Below are positions 34,611-43,865 of a DNA stretch of 64,000 nucleotides, in pieces (the first letter of the stretch is position 1; each line of letters begins with the position of its first letter). Origin of the DNA: Promethearchaeota archaeon (GTDB taxonomy: Archaea; Asgardarchaeota; Lokiarchaeia; Sigyniarchaeales; SOKP01). The notes beneath the pieces are model-generated. The model saw only the letters and a list, made by a program, of their open reading frames with translations. It made no database searches and had not been told where the DNA came from. The stretch spans positions 1 through 64,000 of the forward strand of contig JAHLWS010000060.1 in the NCBI GenBank assembly GCA_019057795.1, in the 5' to 3' direction. Both the position numbers and the translations under genes were made by a program.

Positions 34611-35600
34611 TTGATTGAAACGGTAGAAAGTTCTGATAAATTAAAGGGAAGGTTCCTTAGTATCGATGTGTTCAGAGGTTTAGCCGTAGTTCTAATGGTT
34701 ATCGTCAATACTTTAGCGATTTACGAGAATGTGCCAGCTTGGAGCAAACACGCTGGAGATTTTGGTTTAACATACGTAGATTTAATTGCTCCTTTTTTCG
34801 TTTTTATGCTAGCGCTTAATATGAATATTTCTTACCAAAAACGCAAGGAAAAATTTGGTAGAAAAAAAGCTATGCTAAGATATATTCGCAGGTTTTTTAT
34901 TTTCATTGGAATTGGCTTTTTTTTAACTCTGTATATCGGACCTGATGGGTTTTATTTTCGGTGGGGCACATTTCAAGTTCTAGGGATGTCAGGATTGTTA
35001 TTATTACCTTTAATCGAACTAAAACCCTTTTTAAAATTATCGTTTGCTGTTATAATTATGATCCTCCATCAACTTATTCTATTTACGCCTTTAAGTTTAA
35101 TAATTTATGAATCGATCGAGGGAGGAATCTTAGGAGCACTTTCTTGGGGCTCAATGATGGTATTTTCTTCCTTTTTAGCAGAAGCTTTAATCAATGGTAA
35201 AGATAAAGTTAAAAGTTATTTCTTATTTGGTGGTTTAATTTGCGTTGTACTTGGCTTCGGTTTTGGTTTTATTTTGGGAATAAGTAGGGCTTATATCTCA
35301 TTGCCCTATATTATAGTCAGTGTAGGAATTTCTTCCTTAATTTATTATCTATTGTATTATATTTTCGAAGTTTGGGCGAATAATCACGAATTTGTGAAAA
35401 AAGAAAAGTTTTTTAGCGTTGTTGGAAAAAATGCGTTCATGTTATATCTAATCCATGTCGTTATTGTTTATAGTATATATCAGATTATTCCATTGAACAT
35501 CTCTAGCGTAATAATTTTCTCAATAAGCTTTGTTAACGTTGCTATTATTTGGTTAATTGCGTTTTTGATGAATAGAGTCGAAATGTTTATTGTTGTTTAA
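34611..35600 (+). CDS. HGSNAT-like membrane acyltransferase (DUF1624/DUF5009 type)
   Basis: A 329-residue protein with about nine to ten membrane helices, starting at TTG 34611. It has the family signature RFLSIDVFRGLAVVLMVIVNT and DLIAPFFVFMLALNM in the first 70 residues, like heparan-alpha-glucosaminide N-acetyltransferase and bacterial relatives that transfer acetyl groups across the membrane to sugars. A histidine in the MLYLIHVVIVY helix is conserved in the family. The target glycan is unknown; cell-surface polysaccharide or archaeal lipid sugar is an inference. Confidence 0.8.
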   Translation: MIETVESSDKLKGRFLSIDVFRGLAVVLMVIVNTLAIYENVPAWSKHAGDFGLTYVDLIAPFFVFMLALNMNISYQKRKEKFGRKKAMLRYIRRFFIFIGIGFFLTLYIGPDGFYFRWGTFQVLGMSGLLLLPLIELKPFLKLSFAVIIMILHQLILFTPLSLIIYESIEGGILGALSWGSMMVFSSFLAEALINGKDKVKSYFLFGGLICVVLGFGFGFILGISRAYISLPYIIVSVGISSLIYYLLYYIFEVWANNHEFVKKEKFFSVVGKNAFMLYLIHVVIVYSIYQIIPLNISSVIIFSISFVNVAIIWLIAFLMNRVEMFIVV

Positions 35601-35642
35601 TTTTAAAGTAATTATTACTTATTAATAGTAGAACGCTCCAAG

Positions 35643-36830
35643 TTAAAAATATTCTTTTAATCGAAACCACCTATACGATCTAATCCCCTGCGTTACTTCA
35701 TTTAATTTTTCTCTCATCAATTTTAATAATAAATGCGTGGGATAGTACTTTAATAGAGCATTAACTTGATTAAAAATAACCCATCTTAATTTCAGCGTGT
35801 ATTGAAACTCCGAATAAAGATATTTAGTTAATAAATGTAAATAGAATGTGGTAGATTTTTTTACATTTTGTAAATTTTTTAAAATTGCGTAAGAGGCGAA
35901 TTCAGCGGTTTTTTGTGAGTAATAGATTCCCTCACCCCAAAACGGGTCAGCAATACCCGCTGCATCACCTATTAAAATTACTTTATTTTTATAAATAGGA
36001 GTGACCTTGAAATTTCCATAGGGGATTGGGTGCCCATATATTTCGGAAACAACTTCTGGATTTATACCCAACGCAGATATGAAATTGTGCAACGCCTTTT
36101 TGAAAAAGCCTTTATTTTTTCTAATGAGACCTCCAACGCCAAGAATTACTTTATCTTTATTTGGAAACAACCAATTATATCCATATTTTAAAAACCCAAA
36201 CGAAATCATAGGATAATTAAAAAGGTCTTTATCTAAATCCTTTCTGTCAATAAAACACTCAAGTCCTGTAGCTAAATTATAATTCCATTGTTCTTTTCTA
36301 ATTATTCGATTACGGATAAATTCTTGCTTTACTATACTATTAGCTCCATCAGCGCCTATGATAAAATTTGATTTAAATTTATCACCTTTCGATAAACTTA
36401 CTTCACAAGCGTCTAGATTTACCTTATCTACTTTATCTCCTTCGATTACATCTACACCTGCTTCTTTCGCCTTGTTCAAAAGGAAATTGTCATATACTAC
36501 TCTATCCACTAAGTAAAAAGGAAACTGGGAACTATTACTTGACATAATCCTTTCTACTTTATAATTAATTTCAAAACGATCCGTAACATAATTTATAATA
36601 TGCTTATCCAGAAGTGATTCCACCGTCTCGCCGAACACTCTCTTTAAAAGCTTAAAGGTTTTAAAGGTAAGGATGCCTCCACATAGTTTTTGTCGAGGAA
36701 ATATATCTTTATCGATTATCTGTACATTGAGTCCGAGTCTCTTTAACAAATAACCCGCAGTAGATCCACCTGGACCTCCACCAACTATGGTAACATCGTA
36801 ATCAACACTTTGTTGAGATATTTTATTCAC
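35643..36830 (-). CDS. Geranylgeranyl reductase-family flavoprotein
   Basis: A 395-residue FAD-dependent oxidoreductase with the dinucleotide motif VTIVGGGPGGSTAGYLLKRL at the N-terminus, FPRQKLCGGILT and the second FAD motif VILIGDAAGIADPFWGEGIYYS near residue 285. The family saturates the isoprenoid chains of archaeal ether lipids (digeranylgeranylglycerophospholipid reductase) or similar polyprenyl groups. It is monocistronic, leftward, and convergent with the acyltransferase gene. Confidence 0.87.
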   Translation of the reverse strand: MNKISQQSVDYDVTIVGGGPGGSTAGYLLKRLGLNVQIIDKDIFPRQKLCGGILTFKTFKLLKRVFGETVESLLDKHIINYVTDRFEINYKVERIMSSNSSQFPFYLVDRVVYDNFLLNKAKEAGVDVIEGDKVDKVNLDACEVSLSKGDKFKSNFIIGADGANSIVKQEFIRNRIIRKEQWNYNLATGLECFIDRKDLDKDLFNYPMISFGFLKYGYNWLFPNKDKVILGVGGLIRKNKGFFKKALHNFISALGINPEVVSEIYGHPIPYGNFKVTPIYKNKVILIGDAAGIADPFWGEGIYYSQKTAEFASYAILKNLQNVKKSTTFYLHLLTKYLYSEFQYTLKLRWVIFNQVNALLKYYPTHLLLKLMREKLNEVTQGIRSYRWFRLKEYF

Positions 36831-37077
36831 CTAATTTATTTGAAATGACTTCTATTCTTTATCCTATAAAAATAAAAATATGATCAATAGTTAACATGTT
36901 TTTTTATTTATAGTTTTAAGTTTTAATTTAAAGTAAATTAATTTAAAGATAAATTTAGGCATTGTATATTTTCATAGATAAAGCTTAAAAACTAAAATTA
37001 CATATAAAATCATTGTAAGAAGTTCAATTGAAACGATATTTTTAGCAATAATATTGAACTACTAAATTAATGAGATC

Positions 37078-37386
37078 ATGAGTATGTTAGAAAAACAGTT
37101 TCTACTATTTAAAATAGACGAAGAAAATGAAGATTTCGAGGCAATAGAAATTGAAGTTAGCCCCACACATGCTCTATTAGACTCAAATTATATTTACATA
37201 ATTGTGGTTCCAATAGATAAGGAGATTATGATTTGGCATGGCAGCAATGCAACTATAAGAATGAAGTTTATAGCAACTCAAAAAGCACCAACAATACGAG
37301 ACAAATACGGAGTCGATTTTAAAATTTCAGCTGTAGAACAAGGAGAGGAATCTTCTGGATTCAAAGAAATAGTAGGTTTAGAATGA
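37078..37386 (+). CDS. Single-domain gelsolin-like protein
   Basis: A 102-residue protein whose core (residues about 32-99) follows the gelsolin-repeat pattern: LLDSNYIYIIVVPIDKEIMI then W53-H-G55, a helix (RMKFIATQKAPTIRDKYG) and the strand plus QGEESSGFKEIVG end (QG-E-S-x-x-F), as in gelsolin domains. Asgard archaea are known to encode short gelsolins that bind and sever actin. This one has only one repeat and nothing else. The function in actin control is inferred. It is a single gene with an AT-rich promoter region upstream. Confidence 0.75.
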   Translation: MSMLEKQFLLFKIDEENEDFEAIEIEVSPTHALLDSNYIYIIVVPIDKEIMIWHGSNATIRMKFIATQKAPTIRDKYGVDFKISAVEQGEESSGFKEIVGLE

Positions 37387-37676
37387 AGTTAATTGAAGTT
37401 TCTATAATAATTATTAATACTAAATTAAAAGTTTAAGCCATAATATGTAGATGTAATTCTAAATATTATTAATGTATGTCAAAACTTTCGTGAAATTAAT
37501 CTTTCACGAATAATACTTTTTTTAAGTTTATTTGTGTATCCAATTTTTTTTTAATAAAAATTTAAATACAAGTTTTTTCGCCATATATTTAATGCTTAAA
37601 TGACATTCTTACCCTTTTGAAAAAGCTTAAAGAACATTTTGATAAGAAAGACCTAAATAGTTAAAATAAATATAAA

Positions 37677-38558
37677 GTGAGGAATATCGTAAATAAAACG
37701 AAAGCTTCAAAAAGAAGATTTAAAAAAGCAGAAGATATAATAAAAAAAGAAATAGAAAAGTCAAAGAATTACCTTAATATTGCTGGTGTGATTATTTTAG
37801 CTCTTGATACAGAAGGTAATATTATGTTACTAAATAAAAAAGGTCATAGAATACTTCAATACAACGAAGGAGAATTAATAGGAAGAAATTGGTTTAAAAC
37901 ATGCCTTCCTAAACGATATAGAGAAAATACTTATGAAACTTTCAATAAATTAATACAAGGCCAACTTGAACTCACAGAGTTTTACGAAAACCCCATATTG
38001 ACCAAAAATGGAGATGAAAGAATAATTGCTTGGCATAACTCTTTATTATTTGACAGTAATGGAAATGTAATTGGAACATTAAGTTCAGGAGAAGACATCA
38101 CCGAGCGCAAAAGAGCAGAGGAAAATTTAAAAGATTCTGAAGAAAAATATCGATATTTATTTGATAGCGCCCAAGTTGGGTTATATTGGTCAAAAATTAG
38201 TGATGGTAACTTTTTAGAATGTAATGATACTTTTGCCAAATTATTTGGATATGATACGCGAGAGGAATTTTTAGCAAATTATAATGCTATTGAGCATTAC
38301 CTTGATCCAAATGCGCGGAGTGAACTATTAGAAGAAATCCGTGACAATAAAGAAATTAAGAATTATGAAATACATGTCACCAAAAGAGATGGTACTCCAA
38401 TTTGGGTGAGTATATCTGCTCGAATGTTTGAAAATGAAAACCGTATTGAAGGTGCTGCTATTGATATCACCGAACGCAAGATAGCAGAGAGGGAACTGCA
38501 ACTTGAGCGAGATAACTTCATAAATATTTTAAATTCAACGAGGGAAAAGGGAGTATAA
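37677..38558 (+). CDS. PAS-domain sensory protein, apparently truncated at the 3' end
   Basis: 293 residues from GTG 37677, with two PAS/PAC units: residues about 25-150 (LALDTEGNIMLLNKKGHRIL ... GTLSSGEDITERKRAEENLK) and about 155-272 (ending EGAAIDITERKIAERELQLE). The frame then stops in NFINILNSTREKGV, where a third PAS unit would normally begin, so the kinase or output part is missing. The stop lies inside a 41-base overlap with a reverse-oriented longin-like fragment, indicating truncation by a rearrangement. It may still be a soluble sensor. Confidence 0.75.
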   Translation: MRNIVNKTKASKRRFKKAEDIIKKEIEKSKNYLNIAGVIILALDTEGNIMLLNKKGHRILQYNEGELIGRNWFKTCLPKRYRENTYETFNKLIQGQLELTEFYENPILTKNGDERIIAWHNSLLFDSNGNVIGTLSSGEDITERKRAEENLKDSEEKYRYLFDSAQVGLYWSKISDGNFLECNDTFAKLFGYDTREEFLANYNAIEHYLDPNARSELLEEIRDNKEIKNYEIHVTKRDGTPIWVSISARMFENENRIEGAAIDITERKIAERELQLERDNFINILNSTREKGV

Positions 38559-38727
38559 CTAAGGTTTCTGGAATAAGTCCTCCTTCTCCTGAAAGAACAG
38601 TAATTGTTTTAATTCCTATATAAAGTCTATCAGATTGGGGTATATCTCCTAATAAAACTACAGGATTAGGACCAACCTCCTCGTTCATCTCAGTGTATAA
38701 AATTCCATTAATTAGTTCTGTCTCCAT
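38518..38727 (-). pseudogene. 3'-truncated longin-like N-terminal fragment of a GTPase gene
   Basis: The 69-codon frame METELINGILYTEMNEEVGP... ends in LVILPFPSLNLKYL. It matches the N-terminal domain of the two longer longin-GTPases in this window: GPNPVVLLG resembles GPQPIYMFP and GPTPKIYWP; IGIKTITVLSGEGG resembles ISIKTLSLLLGDG; ILPFPSLNL resembles GILPFPDLKF. The GTPase part is absent. It is joined tail to tail with the truncated PAS gene, the two overlapping by 41 bases. Confidence 0.7.
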
Positions 38728-38880
38728 TTTAGCGTGATATTAAAGTGATTATTATCAATTAATTTTTACTTGATTTCTTAATATAGTTATGATTGAAAAA
38801 TATAAATATTAACGGTTTTCAATTTTAATATTGATAGAGTTATGAGTTAATAACTTTTTTTAATGAGCAATTCAAAAAAG

Positions 38881-38981
38881 TGGGAAAGGAGGGAATTGAA
38901 CCCCCGATCGCTCAGTTCCGAACCGAGATTTACGCTGAGATCAAAGGATCTCAGAATCATACCAAGCTAGACCACCTTCCC
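38881..38981 (-). tRNA. tRNA-Pro (anticodon CGG) with a non-canonical intron
   Basis: In reverse orientation the gene folds as a cloverleaf. The acceptor GGGAAGG pairs with CTTTCCC, the D-arm contains AGCTTGGTAT, the anticodon arm is CTCGG-TTCGGAA-CTGAG with CGG (complement of 38918-38920), and the T-arm is GGGGG-TTCAATT-CCCTC. CCA is not encoded. A 27-base insertion (about 38928-38954) sits between the D-arm and the anticodon stem rather than at 37/38; it carries a perfect 8-bp hairpin (CTGAGATC-CTTT-GATCTCAG). The mature length is 74 bases. The exact splice points are ambiguous by one base. Confidence 0.88.
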
Positions 38982-39067
38982 AGCGCCAATCTTAGCTATA
39001 ATTGAAATTGAGGATTAATTAGGTAATAATAATGAAAAAGAATTATAATTAAGGTATCCTAATGTTA

Positions 39068-39349
39068 TTAATCTTTAATATTTTCAAGCAAGGAAATTAT
39101 CCGGTATATTGTTGTACGACTATGAAAGGGAATATTAGCATCTTGTGCTAAATCATTAATCATATACATAACATTACTTGCAAGAACCGCAGGTGTATCG
39201 TCATCTCGTTGTAATTCGTCAATTCCTTTTTGAGCGACACGTTTTATATTTCTCGGTACGCCTCGGTCGTTAATCATTCCATTTAAAAGAAACTCAACAT
39301 TTTTAAAAGTTTCAAGTATATCTTCAGTAAATTCCTTTCCTCTTGGCAA
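39068..39349 (-). CDS. UPF0147 family protein
   Basis: A 93-residue, all-helical archaeal conserved protein: FLLNGMINDRGVPRNIKRVA and the NVMYMINDLAQDANIPFHSR segment are characteristic of UPF0147, and the length fits. The function is unknown; the family is nearly universal in archaea. It is a single gene between the tRNA and ppsA, in the same direction. Confidence 0.9.
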   Translation of the reverse strand: MPRGKEFTEDILETFKNVEFLLNGMINDRGVPRNIKRVAQKGIDELQRDDDTPAVLASNVMYMINDLAQDANIPFHSRTTIYRIISLLENIKD

Positions 39350-39492
39350 AATAACTCACCAATTTTTTTATTTTAAGCGTAAATTTAATTAGAAAAACTC
39401 AGATACTTAACTTTTTTAAATATTAATTGAAATTTAATTTTTTTGATTTTAAGAAATAGTTTAAATAAATGTTTTAAATTATTATTCAAAGA

Positions 39493-42402
39493 TCAAAATA
39501 TTCCAAATTCTCGTATTTTTTTCGTAAGTTTTGGGAATAACTCTTCTAGCTCTTCGATTTGTTTGTTGAATTTGTTGTATAGTTGATTAAAAGTTTTAAT
39601 TTCACCTAGATTAAGTTCTTTAATAAAATCATATGAAATTTCAGATACCTCTTTAAAAGTATTATCAAATTTTTCGGTGATTTCTTTTAATTCCTTATCA
39701 ATTGCTTTTCTTTGTTTTCGCAACATATTTCTTAATTTTCCCCGGGGAGTTCTAATCTTTTCAATTAGGACATCACATTTATCTAAAAATTGATATGTTT
39801 TCGCTCTGCTTTCTTCAGATAATTTCGCTTCAATTATTTCAGTTCTCCAAGTATTAATTCTCCCACGCGCATATGTATCAAAATTTAAAGAAATGGAATC
39901 AATCCCTTCGCGTACTAAAAATCTGAGAAATTCTGGGTCATCGCTTGGAGCCTGCCCACATATTCCCACCTTTTTATTTCTTTCGTGAGCAATTTTAATA
40001 AGATGGCTAATTGCTCTCCTTATTGCTTCACTGTTAGTAATATAGTTAAATTGTTTTGCAATAGGAATTAATTTTTGATTATCTCTACCCGCACCATATA
40101 TTAATTGGGTCAAATCGTTTGAGCCTATAGAAAAACCATCGAAATAATCACAGAATATGTCCGCAAGAAAAATATTTGAAGGGATCTCTGCCATACAGTA
40201 TAGTTGCAATCCATCTTTTCCTCTAACCAAATCTTCGTTTTCCATTATTTGTTGAATGTGTTGCGCCTCTTCAGGCGTCCTACAGAATGGAATCATCGGA
40301 ATAATATTTGTTAAACCCCATTCTCGAGCTTTGGCGATTGCACGTAGTTCTAATATAAAAGCATTTTGGAAATCATTGGATACATAACGAGAAGCACCTC
40401 GAAAGCCTAGCATAGGATTATTTTCATCGCTTTCGTAAATCCAACCCCCAAGAAGGTTCCTATACTCGTTTGTTTTAAAATCAGAGAGTCTTACTACACA
40501 CGGGGCAATGCTCCCGTCTCTTAATTTTTTCCAAACCCCCGCAGCTATAGTTGCAATACCTTCCGCTAATTTTTCTACATAAAAGTCTTCTTTGTCGGAA
40601 TAACCAATAGTTGATTCTCTTATTTTATCTATCGTTTGTTTTAATTTTCTAATTTCTTGATTGAAGGGATCTTTACGATGTAAATCGCTTTTCTTAATGT
40701 TTTCAATCCTTTTTCTTTGTTCCAATAAGACATCATATCTCATTACTAAAGCGTCAAAATCTATTAACGCATTTGGGTGAATTTGAATCTCGTCGTTAAT
40801 TATAAATTCTAACCTTGCTAAACCGGTGCCATCAGGATACTTTCCGGAAGATAAAGCACCCTTAGGAATTCCTAAGTTAACTAAAACTTGGGTTTTTGTG
40901 CTTGGAAGTTGTGCGAATTCGATCGTATCGAAATCGTATTCTACTTCTTTAAGCCAGATTCGAGGTTCTCCTTCGCTGCAATCGATGGTAACGCTTTCGA
41001 GACCATCACGTTGTTTTTCTTTAATAATTTCGACGATATTATCTGCTCCTACTATCGATGCGATATTTAATTCTCTGGAGACGATCGCTGCGTGACATGT
41101 CGGGCCACCTCGTTCAGTTATCACGCCTCCTAAGTTTTGCATATACGATGTCCAATCAGGGTTAGTCTCTTCGGTGATTAAAATATCTCCTTCTTCTAGT
41201 AAATGAGCGTTGTTAATTGTTTCGATTACTTTGACTTTACCATAACCAATTCGACGTCCTATTGCAGTTCCTGAATTTTCAACCAAATAACCGTCTTCAG
41301 TTAATTTTTTAGGATTTTCTAATAAATAAAAGATTTCCTCAGTATCTCCTTTTTGTGAGTGGACCGTTTCAGGCCGTGCTTGAACGATGTAAATCTTGCC
41401 ATTATTTCCTAAAGCCCATTCTATATCCATTGGTTGGTTGTAATGACTTCTAATTTTGATGGCATATCTTGCTAAAATTTTGACTTGCTCTTCATTTAAA
41501 CAATATTGTTTTTGTCTTTCTAATTCAACAGGGAGGGTCATTGTACCGCCTTTCTGTTTGTCAAAAATCATTATTTGTTCCTTTTTTACTAAATCCTTAC
41601 TAATTATCGGTAAATTTGGATCGTGTTTAAAGACAATGAACTCATCTCCTTTTTCTATTCCTTGAACGATAAGTTCTCCAAGCCCCCAAGTGCCTCTAAT
41701 AGTTATTACGTTAGGGTTTCCCGAATCGGGGTCTTCTGTAAACATAACGCCCGATGTTTTTACTCCTTCCAACCCTCCAGCAATCTCTTGCACGCCAACG
41801 CTAAGTTTAACGGAAAAGTGGTCAAAACCAGCTCTCTCTCGATACATAGTTGCTCTTGTCGTAAAAACGGAAGCCATATCTTTAAGTACATATTCTAAAA
41901 TTTGATTTTCTCCCGAAATATTGAGGTGCGTATCTTGTTGACCCGCAAACGAGGCATCAGGTAAATCCTCTGCTGTCGCTGAGCTTCTAATGGCAAAGGT
42001 GCTTTCACCTCCAATTCGCTCGATCAATTTATGGTAAGCTTCTATTATCTCATCAGCTAAACTATCTGGAATTTTAGCTTGTTCTATTACATACCGGATG
42101 TTGGCACAAAATTTATCGACTTTTTGAATGGATTTGATATCTTCTTTTTTAAGCTCTTTAGAAATCTTGTTGATATCCCGCTTAATATATTCTTTTAGAG
42201 TTATCTCCTCGTCTTTAATTCTAAAATAATTAGTTTCTAGAATGTAATCGTAAGCTTTAGCGGTGACGGCAAAACCAAGCGGAACTGGAATACCAAACGA
42301 TAAAAGTTCTCCTAAGGACGCGTTTTTTCCACCGACAATATCTACGTCATTTTTTCTTATATCATCAAAAAATTTAATGTATCGAAAATCATATTCAGTC
42401 AT
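39493..42402 (-). CDS. ppsA: Phosphoenolpyruvate synthase with extended C-terminus
   Basis: A 969-residue enzyme. The N-terminal ATP-binding domain (GGKNASLGELLSFGIPVPLG, RSSATAEDLPDASFAGQQDT) is followed by the phospho-histidine domain (GGPTCHAAIVSRELNIASIVG) and the PEP/pyruvate TIM barrel (GICGQAPSDDPEFLRFLVRE). It converts pyruvate and ATP to PEP for gluconeogenesis. It is longer than the usual 760-820 residues, mainly because of about 120 added C-terminal residues (about 850-969) that are charged, helical and coiled-coil-like. A hairpin lies between it and the upstream macrodomain gene, in its leader region. Confidence 0.94.
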   Translation of the reverse strand: MTEYDFRYIKFFDDIRKNDVDIVGGKNASLGELLSFGIPVPLGFAVTAKAYDYILETNYFRIKDEEITLKEYIKRDINKISKELKKEDIKSIQKVDKFCANIRYVIEQAKIPDSLADEIIEAYHKLIERIGGESTFAIRSSATAEDLPDASFAGQQDTHLNISGENQILEYVLKDMASVFTTRATMYRERAGFDHFSVKLSVGVQEIAGGLEGVKTSGVMFTEDPDSGNPNVITIRGTWGLGELIVQGIEKGDEFIVFKHDPNLPIISKDLVKKEQIMIFDKQKGGTMTLPVELERQKQYCLNEEQVKILARYAIKIRSHYNQPMDIEWALGNNGKIYIVQARPETVHSQKGDTEEIFYLLENPKKLTEDGYLVENSGTAIGRRIGYGKVKVIETINNAHLLEEGDILITEETNPDWTSYMQNLGGVITERGGPTCHAAIVSRELNIASIVGADNIVEIIKEKQRDGLESVTIDCSEGEPRIWLKEVEYDFDTIEFAQLPSTKTQVLVNLGIPKGALSSGKYPDGTGLARLEFIINDEIQIHPNALIDFDALVMRYDVLLEQRKRIENIKKSDLHRKDPFNQEIRKLKQTIDKIRESTIGYSDKEDFYVEKLAEGIATIAAGVWKKLRDGSIAPCVVRLSDFKTNEYRNLLGGWIYESDENNPMLGFRGASRYVSNDFQNAFILELRAIAKAREWGLTNIIPMIPFCRTPEEAQHIQQIMENEDLVRGKDGLQLYCMAEIPSNIFLADIFCDYFDGFSIGSNDLTQLIYGAGRDNQKLIPIAKQFNYITNSEAIRRAISHLIKIAHERNKKVGICGQAPSDDPEFLRFLVREGIDSISLNFDTYARGRINTWRTEIIEAKLSEESRAKTYQFLDKCDVLIEKIRTPRGKLRNMLRKQRKAIDKELKEITEKFDNTFKEVSEISYDFIKELNLGEIKTFNQLYNKFNKQIEELEELFPKLTKKIREFGIF

Positions 42403-42529
42403 AGCTAACTTATATTAGGTTAATTCTTATATTAATTTATTTTAAGTTTTTGATGCTTAATAAAATTATAAATAAATTGTACTAGTTAAAAAGGCTGTTT
42501 TTTATTTTAAAAAGTAAAATTAGTATGGC

Positions 42530-42549
42530 ATACCATAAAAGTATGGTAT
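42530..42549. promoter_or_regulatory. Inverted repeat between macrodomain gene and ppsA
   Basis: ATACCATA-AAAG-TATGGTAT is a perfect 8-bp stem, and a further half-site TATGG precedes it at 42524-42528. It lies 12 bases after the macrodomain stop and about 130 bases upstream of the ppsA start, both leftward. It could be an operator for ppsA or help termination; no T-run follows, which speaks for an operator. Confidence 0.35.
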
Positions 42550-42560
42550 TTCATAATTAA

Positions 42561-43079
42561 CTAATTTAATTCTTTTTTAAAAATTTTAAAATCTGGTTTT
42601 GAATATAAACAAAAAACAACTTCCTCAATTTGAGTTTCTCCAGATAAGTATTCTTTCGCAGTAGAAATCATTATTTTAGCACATTTCTCTATAGGATACC
42701 CAAAAATACCCGTGGATATCGCTGGAAACGCGATGTTTCTTAATTCGTGCTCATCCATCAATTTAAGGCTATTTATTATGGTATTCTTCAATTTTTCATC
42801 TTCATTGCCCTCACCCATACGCGGCCCAATAGCATGAATAACATGTTTAGCTTTTAAGTTTCCCCCGGTCGTTATAACTGCCCCACCTACGAAATGTCCT
42901 CCGATTTTGTTGCATTCTTCTTGAATTAAAGGCCCTCCTTTACGTCTTATGGCTCCAGCGACTCCGCCTCCCATAATTAATTGGGCGTTTGCAGCGTTCA
43001 CGATAACATCAGTGTTTAATTCTGTAATATCTCCTTGAACTAACTTTATTTTAGAATTGCTAATAGTAATTTCATTCAT
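42561..43079 (-). CDS. Macrodomain ADP-ribose-binding protein
   Basis: A 172-residue single macrodomain with the ADP-ribose motifs GDITELNTDVIVNAANAQLI, GGGVAGAI and ISTGIFGYP; the usual length for O-acetyl-ADP-ribose deacetylase/MacroD-type proteins. It may remove ADP-ribose from proteins or process its metabolites. It is leftward, with a 45-base gap after the YkgJ-type gene, so possibly the same transcript. Confidence 0.93.
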   Translation of the reverse strand: MNEITISNSKIKLVQGDITELNTDVIVNAANAQLIMGGGVAGAIRRKGGPLIQEECNKIGGHFVGGAVITTGGNLKAKHVIHAIGPRMGEGNEDEKLKNTIINSLKLMDEHELRNIAFPAISTGIFGYPIEKCAKIMISTAKEYLSGETQIEEVVFCLYSKPDFKIFKKELN

Positions 43080-43124
43080 AATCTCTTATTTCAAATTGCT
43101 AATTTGATAATAAAAACAAAAGAA

Positions 43125-43865
43125 TTAATCAGGTTGAGGTTCTTTCTCCTTTTTTAGAATTTCATCGAGTTTTGCTCGATCCTCGTCGCTCATTTTGCTC
43201 ATTGCTTCCATGTTTTGCCGCATTAAGTCCATCATAACTTTTTGTGAAATTATCTGGCTCAATACAGGTAAAGATATTCTCATTCGAGTTAGCTCGTAAA
43301 ACATATGTTTTGCCGTTTCCCTCATCTCCTTTAGATCTTCTTTACTCATACCTTCTTCTCCAATACCAGGGCAATCTACATCAACGACCGTAAAGTTCTT
43401 TCCGTCAAATTCTAACGGATATGTTCTGCAACTCAAAGGACGGTTATCGTAGACTAAACATTGTTTTTGGTCTTTATTGTATAACGGGCATTTTTCCTCT
43501 AATAAATCTTCGATCGGGACGTTTCCAAAGGGGTCTCTCGGAGTTTTTTCTTCTCCTTCTTTCGGAGAAGGTGGTAAAGGTTTAAAGATCAAATCTATTC
43601 CGCCATCTGGTTTGTGATATATGTCTAAATATGGTAAGAAATTAGCAACTACTCCATTTTTAGCCCATAGTTCAATATCCCAAAATGTTATTGGTATTGG
43701 TCCACGAGTTAAACAACAATTATCACACCGGGTGCATTTAAAAGTAAATTTTGCTTTGGTTTCTTCAGTTGCGATTTTTTCAGTTGTTTCTTCTTTTTCT
43801 TGCTCCTTTTCAGCAATTACTTCATTTTCATCGATATTTTCTTTTTTTTCATTACTTTCTTCCAA
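43125..43865 (-). CDS. YkgJ-type cysteine-cluster protein
   Basis: 246 residues. The charged N-terminus (residues 1-35, E/K-rich) precedes the metal-binding core FKCTRCDNCCLTRGPIPIT, CPLYNKDQKQCLVYDNRPLSCRTYP and VDCPGIG, the YkgJ/CxxCxxCC family signature that binds zinc or iron-sulfur. An acidic helical tail of about 60 residues follows. The biochemical role of the family is not settled. A poly-T stretch upstream of the start and a 356-base gap separate it from the divergent archaeosortase gene. Confidence 0.82.
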   Translation of the reverse strand: MEESNEKKENIDENEVIAEKEQEKEETTEKIATEETKAKFTFKCTRCDNCCLTRGPIPITFWDIELWAKNGVVANFLPYLDIYHKPDGGIDLIFKPLPPSPKEGEEKTPRDPFGNVPIEDLLEEKCPLYNKDQKQCLVYDNRPLSCRTYPLEFDGKNFTVVDVDCPGIGEEGMSKEDLKEMRETAKHMFYELTRMRISLPVLSQIISQKVMMDLMRQNMEAMSKMSDEDRAKLDEILKKEKEPQPD

